Shown piece after piece: positions 23,346 to 32,729 of a DNA stretch of 64,000 bases. Made by a program: the position numbers and the translations under genes. This DNA comes from DATATB01 sp036268995 (lineage in GTDB: Bacteria > Planctomycetota > Planctomycetia > Pirellulales > PNKZ01): the NCBI GenBank assembly GCA_036268995.1, contig DATATB010000113.1, positions 1 to 64,000 of the forward strand, written 5' to 3'. How positions within the stretch are numbered: position 1 is the first letter of the stretch; each line of letters starts with the position of its first letter. Below the pieces are notes generated by a model. The model searched no databases. It had not been told where the DNA came from and was given only the letters and a program-made list of their open reading frames with translations.

Positions 23346-25985
23346 CTACGGATTGGCAAACACGGTGGTTGTCTGGTCGGCGGCGAGGGGCGATGGCATG
23401 TTGCCACTGGTGACCTGGACGTGGACGCGGCCGGTGCCGGGCGTGGCGCCGTGAGCCTGGATGCTAAACGTCAGCGTGGCGCCCGCGGCCAACTGCGCCA
23501 CCGGAGCGAATTGCACCGTTTGGCCCTGGATGCTGGAGCTCGTCGGACCGCTGGAGCCGACCGTAGATGGGGCCAATTCTGCCGAGAGCGTGGCGATCAC
23601 CTGTACGTTCGTGTCGGCCACCGAGTTCGGATTGCTGATGGTTACCTGGTAGGTCGTATCGTTGCCGATGGCCACCGGGTCGCGCGTGTCGCTCACGGAC
23701 ATCGACAGCGGCGTCGAGGGACCGGTGATCGCCAGGCACGCCTGGCCGTCGGCGCGGGCGCCCTCTTGGCTGGTAACCGTGATGCGATTGCAAGCATTGG
23801 CGGCCGGCGACAGACAGCGGCAATTTACCTGGAAGCGAATCGTTTTGCCCGGCGGAAGCGTGTCGACGATCCAGATCAAATCGTCGCCGGCAAACGAATG
23901 TCCATCGGTGGCGCTGACCGGATCGAGTGCCAGATCATAATTGTCGGCGATCTTCAAATTGGTCGCCGGCACGGTGCCCGTGTTGCTGATATCCATAATG
24001 AACTCGGCCACGTCGCCGACGGCCTTGCTCGTCGGCCCGGTTTTGGTGACGCTGAGCGTCGGCTTGACGCCCGGCGGGGCGGCGGGCTGTGCGGGCGTCG
24101 GCGCAACCGGCGGCGTCACGGGCGGGGCTGCCACCGGCGTGACATTGACGCAGGCCTGGCCGCTGGCGCGCACGGATCCTTGCCCGGAGACTTCCACGGT
24201 ATTGCACTGCGATCCCGGTGCAATGGCCTGGAACTTGATGGTAATGACGCGTGATTCACCGGGTTGCATGTTGGGCAAATCGCGTTCGATGGGGCTGGCG
24301 GAAACGGCGTGCTTCAGCCCGGCGTCGAAGCGATCGACGACAACCAATCCGATAGCCGGTGCGTTGCCGCGATTGGTGATGGTCGCCGTGAAGCTGACTT
24401 CCTGCCCGACCGGAATCTGCGCCGGCCCAACCACGCGCACTTCGATGCTGGGCACCAGAATGGTCGTCGTCGTGCAGTCTTGCGCGGTCACGCCGGTGGA
24501 AGTGGTCACGGTGGCGCAAGCGTTGATCGTGCCGGCCGTGTCGGCTCGATAATTGGCTTCGAGCGTGCGAACTTCGCGGGGTTGCAAGTCGCCCAGCCGC
24601 CATTGCAGCGTATTGCCTGCCGCTGCCGCGCGGAGGCTCGTATTCGCTCCGTCGGTGGGCAAATCGTCCGGCCGGTACTGCGCGTTGGTGGTGACTAGCG
24701 TGGCCGGGGGATTGCTGCTGATCAGCGTCAGCCCGGCAATGGTCGGCTGATTCACGACCACGTCTTTGGCCACTTGGGTGCCGGGGTTACGGACTTCGAG
24801 CCGATAGGTAAGCGTCGCGCCGGGGGCTCCCTGCGAGGGCCCGATCATGCGCACCGAAATGGGCGAATGGTCGGCGGCGCTCCACGTCTTCGACGTCATG
24901 CCCTCGCCGGCGATCAGCTCCGTGCCGTCACCGCCGAGCACGTCGGCCGGCCGCAGCACCTGGACTTGCACCTGGTTGGTGCCACTGGTGGGCGTGACCT
25001 GGAAAATCTCGGCGCTGGCCTGCCCCAGACCGTTGGTCGGCACTTCGATCACCTGGCGGCCGTCAGGCGCAAATCCGGCCGCCGGCCCGCTGACGATCTG
25101 ATACCGCACGCGCCAGCCGGCGACCGGGCAATGCGTGGTGTGGCGCGTGACGGTGGTGGTGAACGTATGGCGCGTGCCGGCCGGATTGATGCTGGGCGGC
25201 GGCAACACCCACTCGGCATCGACCCAATAGATGGTGCTGGTCTTTTGCCGCTGGTCCCAGGCAAAGACATTGGGCACGAAAGCCGTCACGCGGCTCACGC
25301 CTTCCAGCGGCGAGCTGACCGTGACCCATGCCTGGCCTTTGTAGACCGACACGTCGTCCGCGCGGGCCGGAGTGCCGCGATTGAGCGTCAGATTCTTGGA
25401 CGAGGTCGTGCCGACGACATACGTGTTGCTCAATTTTTCCGGACGGCTGCTGCCCAGCAGCCAGTCCATTCCGGCCCGTTGGCCAAGCCCCATAAACTGG
25501 CCGACGCTGCCGGGCGCGATTTGCCATTCCACGCGCTCGTTGGCATACAGATAACCGTCCGGGCCACACACGCCGGCGGTGACCACCACCTCGGTGCCCA
25601 CCGGGGCGATGATCCGGCGGGGCGAAAGATCCACTCGCGCATAATAGCGTTTGTGGCCGAACGGATCGGGCTCCATCTTGAACGAGCGGTTGGCAACCGG
25701 CGCCGCCTGGACCGGTCGAGGCGCACCACACGAGGATGCACCGCACGGTGGCGCACAGGGGGGCGCCGCTTGAACCAGCGGCGCGGCTTGCACCGGCGGC
25801 GCTGCCAGGACGGGCGGCGCTGTCGCGGCCAGTGCGGCCGGTTGCGACTTCGGGCAGATGAAAACGTGCTCGCCCGTCGGATCGATGCGCGGCAGGCTGC
25901 AATTGGCGCATCCGCCCACCGGCAGCAGCGAAGCTGCCAGTGTGCAGGCAACCAACAGTTGGCCCAAAATCCGTGAGCAGCCCAT
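23346..25985 (-). CDS. Large surface lipoprotein with DUF11 repeats
   Basis: 879 residues from ATG 25985, chosen because it begins a lipoprotein signal (MGCSRILGQLLVACTLAASL then LPVGGC). A proline/alanine/cysteine-rich linker (AAPPVQAAPLVQAAPP) leads to an Ig-like part and then four DUF11-type repeats of about 120 residues, each with the pattern VG....Y...V.N.G...A..V.V.D (for example GDVAEFIMDISNTGTVPATN and GQEVSFTATITNRGNAPA), separated by a Pro-rich linker (APPVTPPVAPTPAQPAAPP). DUF11 is related to the repeats of chlamydial OmcB and is common in planctomycete envelope proteins. Cysteines recur once or twice per repeat. It likely sits in the cell envelope as a structural or adhesive protein. 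Confidence 0.85.
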   Translation of the reverse strand: MGCSRILGQLLVACTLAASLLPVGGCANCSLPRIDPTGEHVFICPKSQPAALAATAPPVLAAPPVQAAPLVQAAPPCAPPCGASSCGAPRPVQAAPVANRSFKMEPDPFGHKRYYARVDLSPRRIIAPVGTEVVVTAGVCGPDGYLYANERVEWQIAPGSVGQFMGLGQRAGMDWLLGSSRPEKLSNTYVVGTTSSKNLTLNRGTPARADDVSVYKGQAWVTVSSPLEGVSRVTAFVPNVFAWDQRQKTSTIYWVDAEWVLPPPSINPAGTRHTFTTTVTRHTTHCPVAGWRVRYQIVSGPAAGFAPDGRQVIEVPTNGLGQASAEIFQVTPTSGTNQVQVQVLRPADVLGGDGTELIAGEGMTSKTWSAADHSPISVRMIGPSQGAPGATLTYRLEVRNPGTQVAKDVVVNQPTIAGLTLISSNPPATLVTTNAQYRPDDLPTDGANTSLRAAAAGNTLQWRLGDLQPREVRTLEANYRADTAGTINACATVTTSTGVTAQDCTTTTILVPSIEVRVVGPAQIPVGQEVSFTATITNRGNAPAIGLVVVDRFDAGLKHAVSASPIERDLPNMQPGESRVITIKFQAIAPGSQCNTVEVSGQGSVRASGQACVNVTPVAAPPVTPPVAPTPAQPAAPPGVKPTLSVTKTGPTSKAVGDVAEFIMDISNTGTVPATNLKIADNYDLALDPVSATDGHSFAGDDLIWIVDTLPPGKTIRFQVNCRCLSPAANACNRITVTSQEGARADGQACLAITGPSTPLSMSVSDTRDPVAIGNDTTYQVTISNPNSVADTNVQVIATLSAELAPSTVGSSGPTSSSIQGQTVQFAPVAQLAAGATLTFSIQAHGATPGTGRVHVQVTSGNMPSPLAADQTTTVFANP

Positions 25986-26468
25986 GGCCGAACATTCCGA
26001 TGGCGGGCAATCGATCCATACGTCGCAGCGCCGCGGGCAGCATTTCGGCGAGGCTGTTGAGACAGCCTGGGCCGGGCGCATGCGCGACACTCCGTCGTCC
26101 AAGCAACCCTAGCATGCGTTTTGGCGACATGGTGAAGATCCACCGCACCTAACGATGCCGAAAAGCATCGCGGTCCCGGCCTCTGGAACGTTTAATCCAC
26201 CTTTGCAGGCAATCGCGATGTTTTGAAATCGAATCGACCGTTCCCGTCCAAGGAACCGCGCACCACTGCGATGTGCTGAACGCTGGTTGGGAGGGGGATG
26301 CGCGCTGCCGGCGCGTCGGCTCTTCGCCGGCCGGAGTTGAACGCTGGAGCGCCGGAATCGGTTACTTCTTTGTTATCTCCCCCCCAACGGCAAACTGCCA
26401 ACCGGCCTGTCCGTAGAAAGACCAACGGGGACTAAAAGATCAATTCTAGGAAAGGGAGGGCGGTGGTC
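25986..26468. other. Intergenic region between DUF11 and His/Gly-rich genes
   Basis: About 480 bases separating divergent genes. It includes a small hairpin (CGATGC/GCATCG near 26153-26170) and a strong Shine-Dalgarno (GGAAAGGGAGGG, 26449-26460) for the gene at 26469. No gene or RNA was recognised. Confidence 0.45.
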
Positions 26469-27236
26469 ATGTCACGCACACTTACACTTGTCGCCGGCGG
26501 ACTCTTAGCAGTTCTGGCGGTAGCCTGCTGGCCGGCGATGGCGGCAGCCCGTGGCGGCCACGGCGGTGGGCATCACGGCGGTAGCCACCATGTCAGCCAT
26601 CGCGGCGGTGGGCATCATGCACATCATTACGCCGGGCATCGACGCAGCGGCGGGCGTTCCGCCCATCATGGCCGGCACGGCGGCAACCGGTATGCCAGCC
26701 ATCGCGGCCACCGCGGCAGGATGTCCTTTGCCAGCCATCGTGGCGGCGGGCATCACGGCGGCTATGGCCATCACTACGCCGGCCATCACGGCGGCATGCA
26801 TGGTTACGGCGGCCACAACGGCGGGCAGTATGGCATGGGAAACCAAAACTTCGGCGGCCGCGGCATGTCCGGCAACTCCGGACACAACCGCTTCAATAAC
26901 CGCGGTTATGGCAACAGCCAGAATTCGGGCACAAACGGCATGGGCAGCGGCGCAACGGCCGGCCTGGGCAATGCCGGTGTCAACGGGCGGCAAGGCAATG
27001 GCGGCCAGGGCCTCGCGGGTAACGGTAACGGCAATGGCATGACGATGAATCGTCATCATCATCACCACCACCATCGCAATCTCGCCGGCATGCAAGGCAA
27101 CAACATGGGTGGCGTCAACAACGGTGCGACCGGCAATCTCAATGGCGCCGGTCCCGCCGCTGGCAATGGCCGAAATGGCATGCAGCAGAACAAAGCCGGC
27201 GCGGCCAAGGCCGGTGTGGGCAAAGCGGCGACCTGA
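26469..27236 (+). CDS. Secreted His/Gly-rich low-complexity protein
   Basis: 255-residue protein starting at ATG 26469, eight bases after a strong Shine-Dalgarno; an in-frame GTG at 26463 is too close to it. It has a signal peptide (MSRTLTLVAGGLLAVLAVA..AMA-A). The mature part is almost only Gly, His, Asn and Met: first GGHHGG/HHAHHYAGHR repeats, then GN/MGN repeats, and a run of seven histidines (NRHHHHHHHRN). The composition suggests divalent metal binding (Ni, Cu, Zn) or a disordered matrix protein; no domain is recognised. A perfect intrinsic terminator follows. Confidence 0.7.
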   Translation: MSRTLTLVAGGLLAVLAVACWPAMAAARGGHGGGHHGGSHHVSHRGGGHHAHHYAGHRRSGGRSAHHGRHGGNRYASHRGHRGRMSFASHRGGGHHGGYGHHYAGHHGGMHGYGGHNGGQYGMGNQNFGGRGMSGNSGHNRFNNRGYGNSQNSGTNGMGSGATAGLGNAGVNGRQGNGGQGLAGNGNGNGMTMNRHHHHHHHRNLAGMQGNNMGGVNNGATGNLNGAGPAAGNGRNGMQQNKAGAAKAGVGKAAT

Positions 27237-27275
27237 CCCCCACAGCTCGGACGGCCGCAATCTGCCGCAATCATC

Positions 27276-27331
27276 ATCCCATCCTTCACGCGCTTGGCCG
27301 AAAGGCCGGTCGGAAGAAGGATGGGATTTTT
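27276..27331 (+). terminator. Intrinsic terminator after the His/Gly-rich gene
   Basis: A perfect 11-bp stem (TCCCATCCTTC at 27277-27287, complement 27316-27326) with an inner hairpin (GGCCGAAAGGCC) is followed by TTTTT (27327-27331). It lies 40 bases after the stop at 27236. Confidence 0.9.
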
Positions 27332-27358
27332 CGTGCGCTGCGGCTGGCCCTCGGCCGG

Positions 27359-29011
27359 CTAGATGTTGGTCATGATCTCGGCCAGCACGTCGGGACTCAC
27401 GGGCTTGAGCAAGTGCTGGTCAAAACCTGCCTCGGTCGAACGTTGGCGGTCGTCTTCGTGGCCATGGCCCGTGATGGCGATCAGGCGAGTTTTGTCCATG
27501 CCCGGTAGCTGGCGCAACCGTCTGGCAAATTGATAGCCGTCGACTTCGGGCAAGCTGAGGTCGGAGAGCACGACTTCGGGATGAAACTCCTGGGCGACTT
27601 GCAGCGCGGACGCGGCGTCAAAACAGACCCGCACTTCGTGATTCCAGAGTTCGAGCACGCGGGCCATGCTTTGGGCCGTGGGCACGCTGTCGTCGATGAC
27701 CAGCACGCGGCGGCGGACCTGGGGAGCGCGGGCCGAGCTCGGCCGGCTGACCGGCGGCCGCTCGTACATCTGCGTCTCGCGCGCCAGCGGCAAATGGACG
27801 ACAAACTCGCTGCCCATTCCCAGTCCGGGGCTATGGGCCTCGATGGTTCCGCCGTGCTTCTCGACCAGGCTTTTGGCCAACGTCAATCCGATGCCCAAGC
27901 CGCCCTGGGCATTTTTGCCGGGGTCGACTTGCTCGAACAATTCGAAAATGCGCTCGAGCATGGCCGGCGCGATGCCGACTCCCGTATCGCGGATGCGCAC
28001 CACCAAGGTCTCGTCGTGGACTTCCGAGGTCAGCCAGATTCTTCCATCCGGCTCCGTGTAGCGCGAGGCGTTGTTCAGCAGATTTGCCAAGGCCTGGGTC
28101 AGGCGGATGCGGTCGGCGAAAAGCCGCGCGTCGGCCGGGGGTATGGAAACCGTGAGCTGTTGCCGCTTGCCCTCGATCAGCGGCTCGGAGATTTCCAACG
28201 CCGCCGAAATCAGTTCGCTGGCGGGCACGGTTTCGCGCCGCAGCTCGATGATTCCACGAGTCATTCGCGAAACGTCCAGCAGGTCGTCGACCATGCGAAT
28301 CAAATGGTTGACCTGCCGCTGCATCAATTCGCGCATGACGGCGATGTCGGGATCCGGCGAACCCTTGGCATTCAACACGTACAGCGCGTTGCGAATCGGC
28401 ACCAGCGGATTGCGCAACTCGTGGGCCAGCATGGCCAGGAACTCGTCCTTGCGAAGATCCGCCTCCTTGGCCTGCCGGTAGAGCCGGGCATTTTCCGCCG
28501 CCGCGATGCGCAGCGACTCGCTCACCAATGCCATCGACACGCCCAGGAACAGGGTCAGCGCCAAGTTGATCTGGTTTTCAACCCCCGAGATCGTGAACAG
28601 CGAGTGACGCGGCTGGACGAACAGGTACGTGGCAAGGACCGCGCCCACTAGCACGCACATGAGCGCCGGCCCCAAACCGCGCCGCCACGCAATGTAGACG
28701 CTGCCAATGATATAGAAACCGTGCGGCGCCGTGTCACCCAAGAACGGATCGATGGCCCAGCGAATCAGCGTCGCGATGGCCAGCACCACCAACACGCTCC
28801 CATAGCGCGTGACCCAGTGCTCGGGTTTCCGCTCGTCGGCCCGCGCGATGAGCCAGGCCAGCACCCGATTTTTGACCTGCGGGCTCGCGCTCGAGCCAGC
28901 GCCCCGCAGATTGCCGTCTGCCGATTTCCAGTAGGCGCCCTGGCTTGACACGCTTCCTCGGCCGTCGAATAGGGGGATGAAAGGACCGGTGGACTCAATC
29001 GGGCGTTGCAA
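27359..29011 (-). CDS. Hybrid sensor histidine kinase with C-terminal receiver
   Basis: 550-residue membrane sensor. Residues 70-165 hold four membrane segments of the DUF4118/KdpD type (SVLVVLAIATLIRWAIDPF, FYIIGSVYIAWRRGLGPALM). HisKA follows with His197 in LAHELRNPL, then HATPase_c (NLLNNASRY, RDTGVGIAP, GGLGIGLTLAKSLVEKHGG) and a receiver domain (VLVIDDS near 440; phospho-acceptor Asp in VVLSDLSLPEVDG; Lys in LLKPV). No HPt or output domain is present, so the receiver probably relays to another protein or modulates activity. The frame begins with TTG 29011; no ATG lies before the membrane part, so the exact start is uncertain. Convergent with the His/Gly-rich gene. Confidence 0.88.
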   Translation of the reverse strand: MQRPIESTGPFIPLFDGRGSVSSQGAYWKSADGNLRGAGSSASPQVKNRVLAWLIARADERKPEHWVTRYGSVLVVLAIATLIRWAIDPFLGDTAPHGFYIIGSVYIAWRRGLGPALMCVLVGAVLATYLFVQPRHSLFTISGVENQINLALTLFLGVSMALVSESLRIAAAENARLYRQAKEADLRKDEFLAMLAHELRNPLVPIRNALYVLNAKGSPDPDIAVMRELMQRQVNHLIRMVDDLLDVSRMTRGIIELRRETVPASELISAALEISEPLIEGKRQQLTVSIPPADARLFADRIRLTQALANLLNNASRYTEPDGRIWLTSEVHDETLVVRIRDTGVGIAPAMLERIFELFEQVDPGKNAQGGLGIGLTLAKSLVEKHGGTIEAHSPGLGMGSEFVVHLPLARETQMYERPPVSRPSSARAPQVRRRVLVIDDSVPTAQSMARVLELWNHEVRVCFDAASALQVAQEFHPEVVLSDLSLPEVDGYQFARRLRQLPGMDKTRLIAITGHGHEDDRQRSTEAGFDQHLLKPVSPDVLAEIMTNI

Positions 29012-29096
29012 GCCGCTTGGTCGTCGAATCGCTCGAAACCAGTGGCTACTGGCATCGTTGGCGCAGCGATTATGCGATACGCGTCATAACCGCGGT

Positions 29097-29198
29097 AGGA
29101 ACGAACGCAAAATAACTTGTCGGCAAACCCCTCGCCCCTTGCGGGAGAGGCCAGGTGAGGGGCCTAGAAAGTCGGGAAGTTATTTTGCGTTCGTTCCT
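29097..29198. mobile_element. MITE-like element, 102 bp
   Basis: Perfect 22-bp terminal inverted repeats (29097-29118 and 29177-29198; AGGAACGAACGCAAAATAAC begins the left arm) enclose 58 bases that themselves fold (CCCCTCGCCCC..GGTGAGGGG). It has no coding capacity. The size and perfect ends are those of a non-autonomous mobile element or a very stable hairpin. It lies upstream of the hybrid kinase gene within a 347-bp gap (29012-29358) otherwise empty. Confidence 0.75.
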
Positions 29199-29358
29199 TA
29201 GGGCACAATCGCATGCCGCAAACAATTACGTAAGTGTAACCAAAATCGCCCGCTAACTCTATCACCCACCCGGTCAGGGAGACCGGCCCGCCGCCCACGC
29301 GCCTCCGATTATGCCGGAAAACACGATCGATCATGATGGCCCGATGCGCAGGACGACA

Positions 29359-29721
29359 TCACTTGCCTTCCACCGGCGGGATATAACGGTTGACGAGTTC
29401 CGCGTAATCCTCGCGTACCGGGCTGAAGACATCCAGCACAACTGCCGGCCCGTCGACGGCCACGGCCCGGTGGGGCACGTTCGGCGGAATCAAGAACATG
29501 GCCCCGGCATCGACCAGCCGCGTCTCGTCACCAATGGTCAACTGCAGCCGCCCGCGGAGCAGCATGCCCCCCTGTTCGTGCGGATGAGCGTGCATGGGAA
29601 CTTCCGCCCCGGCATCCATTTCCAGGTAGGAGAGCATCAAGTGTTGGCCAAATGGCGTGCGCATCCGGCAGCCGGGCACCGGCTCGATGGGGCTGAAGTC
29701 GGAAATGTTCAAAAACGGCAT
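29359..29721 (-). CDS. Cupin-domain protein
   Basis: 120-residue single-domain cupin. The metal-binding motif 1 is visible as PMHAHPHEQGGMLLRGRLQL (His, His, Glu then Gly), and motif 2 as PPNVPHRAVAV (His). One beta-barrel with a mononuclear metal site is expected. Substrate cannot be inferred; such small cupins serve as sugar-binding, dioxygenase or isomerase proteins. It lies 21 bases downstream of the start of nothing else; the gene at 29743-30894 ends just upstream, so the two may be transcribed together. Confidence 0.85.
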   Translation of the reverse strand: MPFLNISDFSPIEPVPGCRMRTPFGQHLMLSYLEMDAGAEVPMHAHPHEQGGMLLRGRLQLTIGDETRLVDAGAMFLIPPNVPHRAVAVDGPAVVLDVFSPVREDYAELVNRYIPPVEGK

Positions 29722-29742
29722 AGCGCCAAAGCTCCTGGATTG

Positions 29743-30894
29743 TTATGGCCCGGATCGTTCAGGTGCGATCAATTGCATGAATTCTGACGATTTTCGCTCG
29801 GGCAGCCGCTTGATGATGCCTTCGATCGCCGGACCGGGCGCCAAGCCACGCAGCGCGCCGTTGATCACGGGAAAGTCGGTGGGCGAATAACGCCCGCGAC
29901 GGGCCACGACCACTTGTCGCGCGACCAGCGCCAGTTCGTCGACGCCCGCCTGCTGGCAAACTTCGGAAAAACGCTCGATCACTTGCCGGTCGACGGGCCC
30001 TGTCGCTTTCGCCAGTTTTTCCCACGCCGGGCGGCACTCCTTGAACATGACCAAAGCCATGCGGATCGTGTCCGGATCGCTGCCTTGATAGGCGTTGTAC
30101 TGAAACGGATCGTGCTCGCGAGCCCTGACATACCACGCCAGGACTTCGGGCGACGCGGGCGACCCCTGGTTGATTTGCAGGGTTCCCAATTCGGGCGGTT
30201 TGCGGCCGGCCGCCAATTCCTGCTGAAAATACAACGTCAATCCCAGTTCGTACGCGGCCCAGCCGTCCTGAGGCCAGAGCGCCAGTTGCTGCCGATATTT
30301 CTTCGCCGCTCCGGCATAATCGCCCGCGTCGAACAGCTTCATGCCCTCGTGCAGCGTCACTCGGGCCTTGTTCAGCGTCTGCTGAGCACGAGCCGCCAAC
30401 AGGCCGAAGGCTTGCCGCATCCCGGCGGGAACTTCCGGCAATTGTTGTGCAATCACCAGCACGTACAATCCCCGGGCACTTTCGCCGCCAGCCAGCAATA
30501 ATCCCGCGTGCAAGGCCATGGCGGCCGGATCGCCGGGCGCGATTTCGTAATAGGCGCGCCAGAATTGCGAGTTGTGCGTCACGAGCTCGTCTACATCGAG
30601 CGTCGGCCACTTTTCCGGCGGCGTCTTGGGATCGATCTTCTTCGTCAGCTCGTGAAAACTCTCGAGCCACGCCTGAATGCCGGGAAATTTGGGCCCGGAC
30701 TGCTGCTCGAGCTTGTGAACCACGGCTCGCGCGACCTTCCAGCCCGTGTGGCGGTTGGTGGCCAGGAGCTCCTCGGCCGAAGGCTCGGGGCTGGCCGAAT
30801 CCGCGGCAAGCGCTGACCATTGCCAGGCAGGCAAGCTGAGCAGAGCCGCGACGACGAGAAAACAGCGGACGGGAAAAAGCAACCTGGCTGACAT
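29743..30894 (-). CDS. Secreted TPR-like hypothetical protein
   Basis: 383 residues with a signal peptide (FLVVAALLSLPAWQWSALA-A). The mature part is alpha-helical. A TPR-like pair of helices is seen around residues 185-225 (LHEGMKLFDAGDYAGAAKKY then WPQDGWAAYELGLTLY). N-terminal segments are conserved-looking (TGWKVARAVVHKLEQQSG). No catalytic motif is present. It is likely periplasmic and involved in protein contacts. The gene lies upstream of the cupin gene on the same strand with a 21-bp gap. Family not recognised. Confidence 0.7.
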   Translation of the reverse strand: MSARLLFPVRCFLVVAALLSLPAWQWSALAADSASPEPSAEELLATNRHTGWKVARAVVHKLEQQSGPKFPGIQAWLESFHELTKKIDPKTPPEKWPTLDVDELVTHNSQFWRAYYEIAPGDPAAMALHAGLLLAGGESARGLYVLVIAQQLPEVPAGMRQAFGLLAARAQQTLNKARVTLHEGMKLFDAGDYAGAAKKYRQQLALWPQDGWAAYELGLTLYFQQELAAGRKPPELGTLQINQGSPASPEVLAWYVRAREHDPFQYNAYQGSDPDTIRMALVMFKECRPAWEKLAKATGPVDRQVIERFSEVCQQAGVDELALVARQVVVARRGRYSPTDFPVINGALRGLAPGPAIEGIIKRLPERKSSEFMQLIAPERSGP

Positions 30895-31114
30895 GATTGG
30901 ATTGATTGGGACGGCGTTATCGAAGCACGACCAGCGCCCATCTTAATTCATGCCGCGCCGCCTTGCACGCCGCAGCCGCCTCGTCAACTCGATGCCGCCG
31001 CGGTAACCAGCGGAAAGTGGAGTCGGCAGCGAAGCGCGTCTTGCCGTACAATGCCCGGGTTATGAGCGGCGCCGCCTGACGCGGGCCGGACGCATTTTTT
31101 CAAGGAACGCGACC

Positions 31115-32023
31115 TTGAACCCTTCCACCGAGCCTACGGATGCCTCCGCACCAGAACCGGCCGGAGCGCAAAAGCCTCCGTCGCCCGGGCTGATTCATAC
31201 CGCGCGGCAGCGGCGCTGGCACAAGGCCGAACGCATCGCCAAGCGGCTGAGCCTGGGCGTGATCATCTTGGGCCTGACCTATTTGCTACTGGCCTATGTC
31301 GTGCTGCCGGCTGCGTGGCGGCATTACGAACATCATCCGGAGCTTGCCACGCTGCCCAAAACCACGACGACGGCCAATGGCATCCCTGGCGACCCGCTGA
31401 ACGTGGGCCTCGTCGGCAGCAAGGAAGAAGTCGTCCGGGCAGTGATCGCCGCCGGTTGGCGGCCGGCCGATGCGATCAGCCTGCGCAGCTCGCTGCGGAT
31501 TTCGGAAAGCGCGATTTTGAATCGACCGTATCCCACTGCGCCGGTGAGCAACTTGTACTTGCTGGGCCGACACCAAGACCTGGCATTCGAACGGCCGGTC
31601 GGCGAGAGTGCCCGGCAGCGGCATCACGTCCGGCTCTGGCTGCTGGAAGATCAGGGTGCCGGCGGCCGGCCGCTGTGGGTCGGCTCGGCCACGTTCGATC
31701 AAAGCGTGGGAATCAGTCATCGCACGGGCCAGATCACACACCACATCGCTGCCGACGTCGACGCCGAGCGAAATCAGTTCATCGACGATCTTCAGCAAGC
31801 GGAAGAACTCGTGAAGATTTACCAGGTGACGGGCGTCGGCGCTACGTTGCAAGGCCGCAACGGCGGCGGCGATTGGTACTACAGCGACGGCGAGTTGACG
31901 ATCGGCTCCATCTCGCCAGAAAACAAAAAACAGACCGAGCCGCCCGAGATCCTGCCGAATCCACCGGCAGTCGAATTGAAAGACCAGGCCTGGGCCTGGC
32001 TGCGGCCGCTGATCGGCGGCTGA
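31115..32023 (+). CDS. Membrane protein with LssY C-terminal domain
   Basis: 302 residues. A cytoplasmic N-terminus (45 residues) is followed by one membrane span (LSLGVIILGLTYLLLAYVVL). The outer domain matches the LssY_C family: GDPLNVGLVGSKEEVVRA, AAGWRPADAISLRSSLRI, a central YLLGRHQDLAFERPVG, and a later HHIAADVDAERN. The start is a TTG at 31115, supported by AAGGA ten bases upstream and by the absence of another start before the membrane segment. LssY_C also occurs fused to PAP2 phosphatases and in Legionella LssY; its role is unknown. The convergent udgX gene ends 30 bases later with a palindrome between. Confidence 0.8.
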   Translation: MNPSTEPTDASAPEPAGAQKPPSPGLIHTARQRRWHKAERIAKRLSLGVIILGLTYLLLAYVVLPAAWRHYEHHPELATLPKTTTTANGIPGDPLNVGLVGSKEEVVRAVIAAGWRPADAISLRSSLRISESAILNRPYPTAPVSNLYLLGRHQDLAFERPVGESARQRHHVRLWLLEDQGAGGRPLWVGSATFDQSVGISHRTGQITHHIAADVDAERNQFIDDLQQAEELVKIYQVTGVGATLQGRNGGGDWYYSDGELTIGSISPENKKQTEPPEILPNPPAVELKDQAWAWLRPLIGG

Positions 32024-32031
32024 GCGCGAAT

Positions 32032-32050
32032 CCGCGACCAGCGGTCGCGG
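32032..32050. repeat. REP-like palindrome, single copy
   Basis: An 8-bp stem CCGCGACC (32032-32039) with complement (32043-32050) and loop AGC, followed by CTTTATG. The same unit occurs twice at 57851-57919. It lies between convergent genes and may end transcription both ways. The TAA stop of udgX comes from its CTTTATG edge. Confidence 0.8.
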
Positions 32051-32052
32051 CT

Positions 32053-32700
32053 TTATGACGCGCGCTTGAGTTGTTTGGCCACGATTTTCAAGTCGGCGGT
32101 GAACTCGGCCTTCATGCGGGCACGGTTGGCTTCGTCGGGCGCGCGTAAAATGGCCGAAGGATGATACGTGGCCAGCGCCCAAGGCGCGTAATCGACTTTG
32201 AGCAATTGCCCTCGCTGCCGAGTGACACGGAATTTGGAGCCCAACAGCGACTGCGCGGCCGATGCCCCCAGCAAGACCAGCAGCTCGGGCTCGATCAATT
32301 CGATCTCGGCCAGCAGCCACGGCCGGCAGGCGGCCAGTTCGCGGCTGTTGGGTTTGCCGTGCAGACGCCGTTTGCCGCGCGGCGTCCATTTGAAGTGTTT
32401 GACGGCATTGGTCACATAGACGTCGGTGCGATCGATGCCCGCCTCGACCAGGCATTTGTCGAGATACCGGCCGGCGGGGCCTACAAATGGATGTCCGGCC
32501 AGGTCTTCTTCGTCGCCGGGCTGCTCGCCGATCAAAATGGCGCGGGCCGTCTTCGGGCCTTCGCCAAAAACGGTTTGCGTCGCCCGCTTATAGAGCGGAC
32601 AGCCCTCGCAGTGGCTGGCCGCTTTGACCAGCGAAGCATAGCTCCGTCGAGCCGGCAAAAAGTCGGCCGCCGAGGTGGTTTCCGGGGTGGCTTTGGCCAT
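32053..32700 (-). CDS. udgX: UdgX-type uracil-DNA glycosylase
   Basis: 215-residue uracil-DNA glycosylase of the UdgX class, which stays covalently linked to the abasic site. Motif A is GEQPGDEED (58-66), then GHPFVGPAG. The class-defining loop is present as KRRLHGKPNSRE, whose His114 corresponds to the catalytic histidine that bonds to DNA in mycobacterial UdgX (there in KRRIHKTP). Cysteines C31 and C34 (CEGC) and C125 fit an Fe-S cluster. Motif HPSAIL ends the active site. ATG 32700 was chosen by family length; an upstream in-frame start adds 11 residues. It lies 29 bases downstream of the ligase gene and is probably in the same operon. Confidence 0.88.
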   Translation of the reverse strand: MAKATPETTSAADFLPARRSYASLVKAASHCEGCPLYKRATQTVFGEGPKTARAILIGEQPGDEEDLAGHPFVGPAGRYLDKCLVEAGIDRTDVYVTNAVKHFKWTPRGKRRLHGKPNSRELAACRPWLLAEIELIEPELLVLLGASAAQSLLGSKFRVTRQRGQLLKVDYAPWALATYHPSAILRAPDEANRARMKAEFTADLKIVAKQLKRAS

Positions 32701-32729
32701 TGCGATTCTCCTGCCTGGCGACCACGCAA

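Noticed and set aside
29097..29198. attC or attachment site
   Set aside because: No integrase gene nearby; perfect 22-bp ends with foldback fit a MITE or hairpin better.
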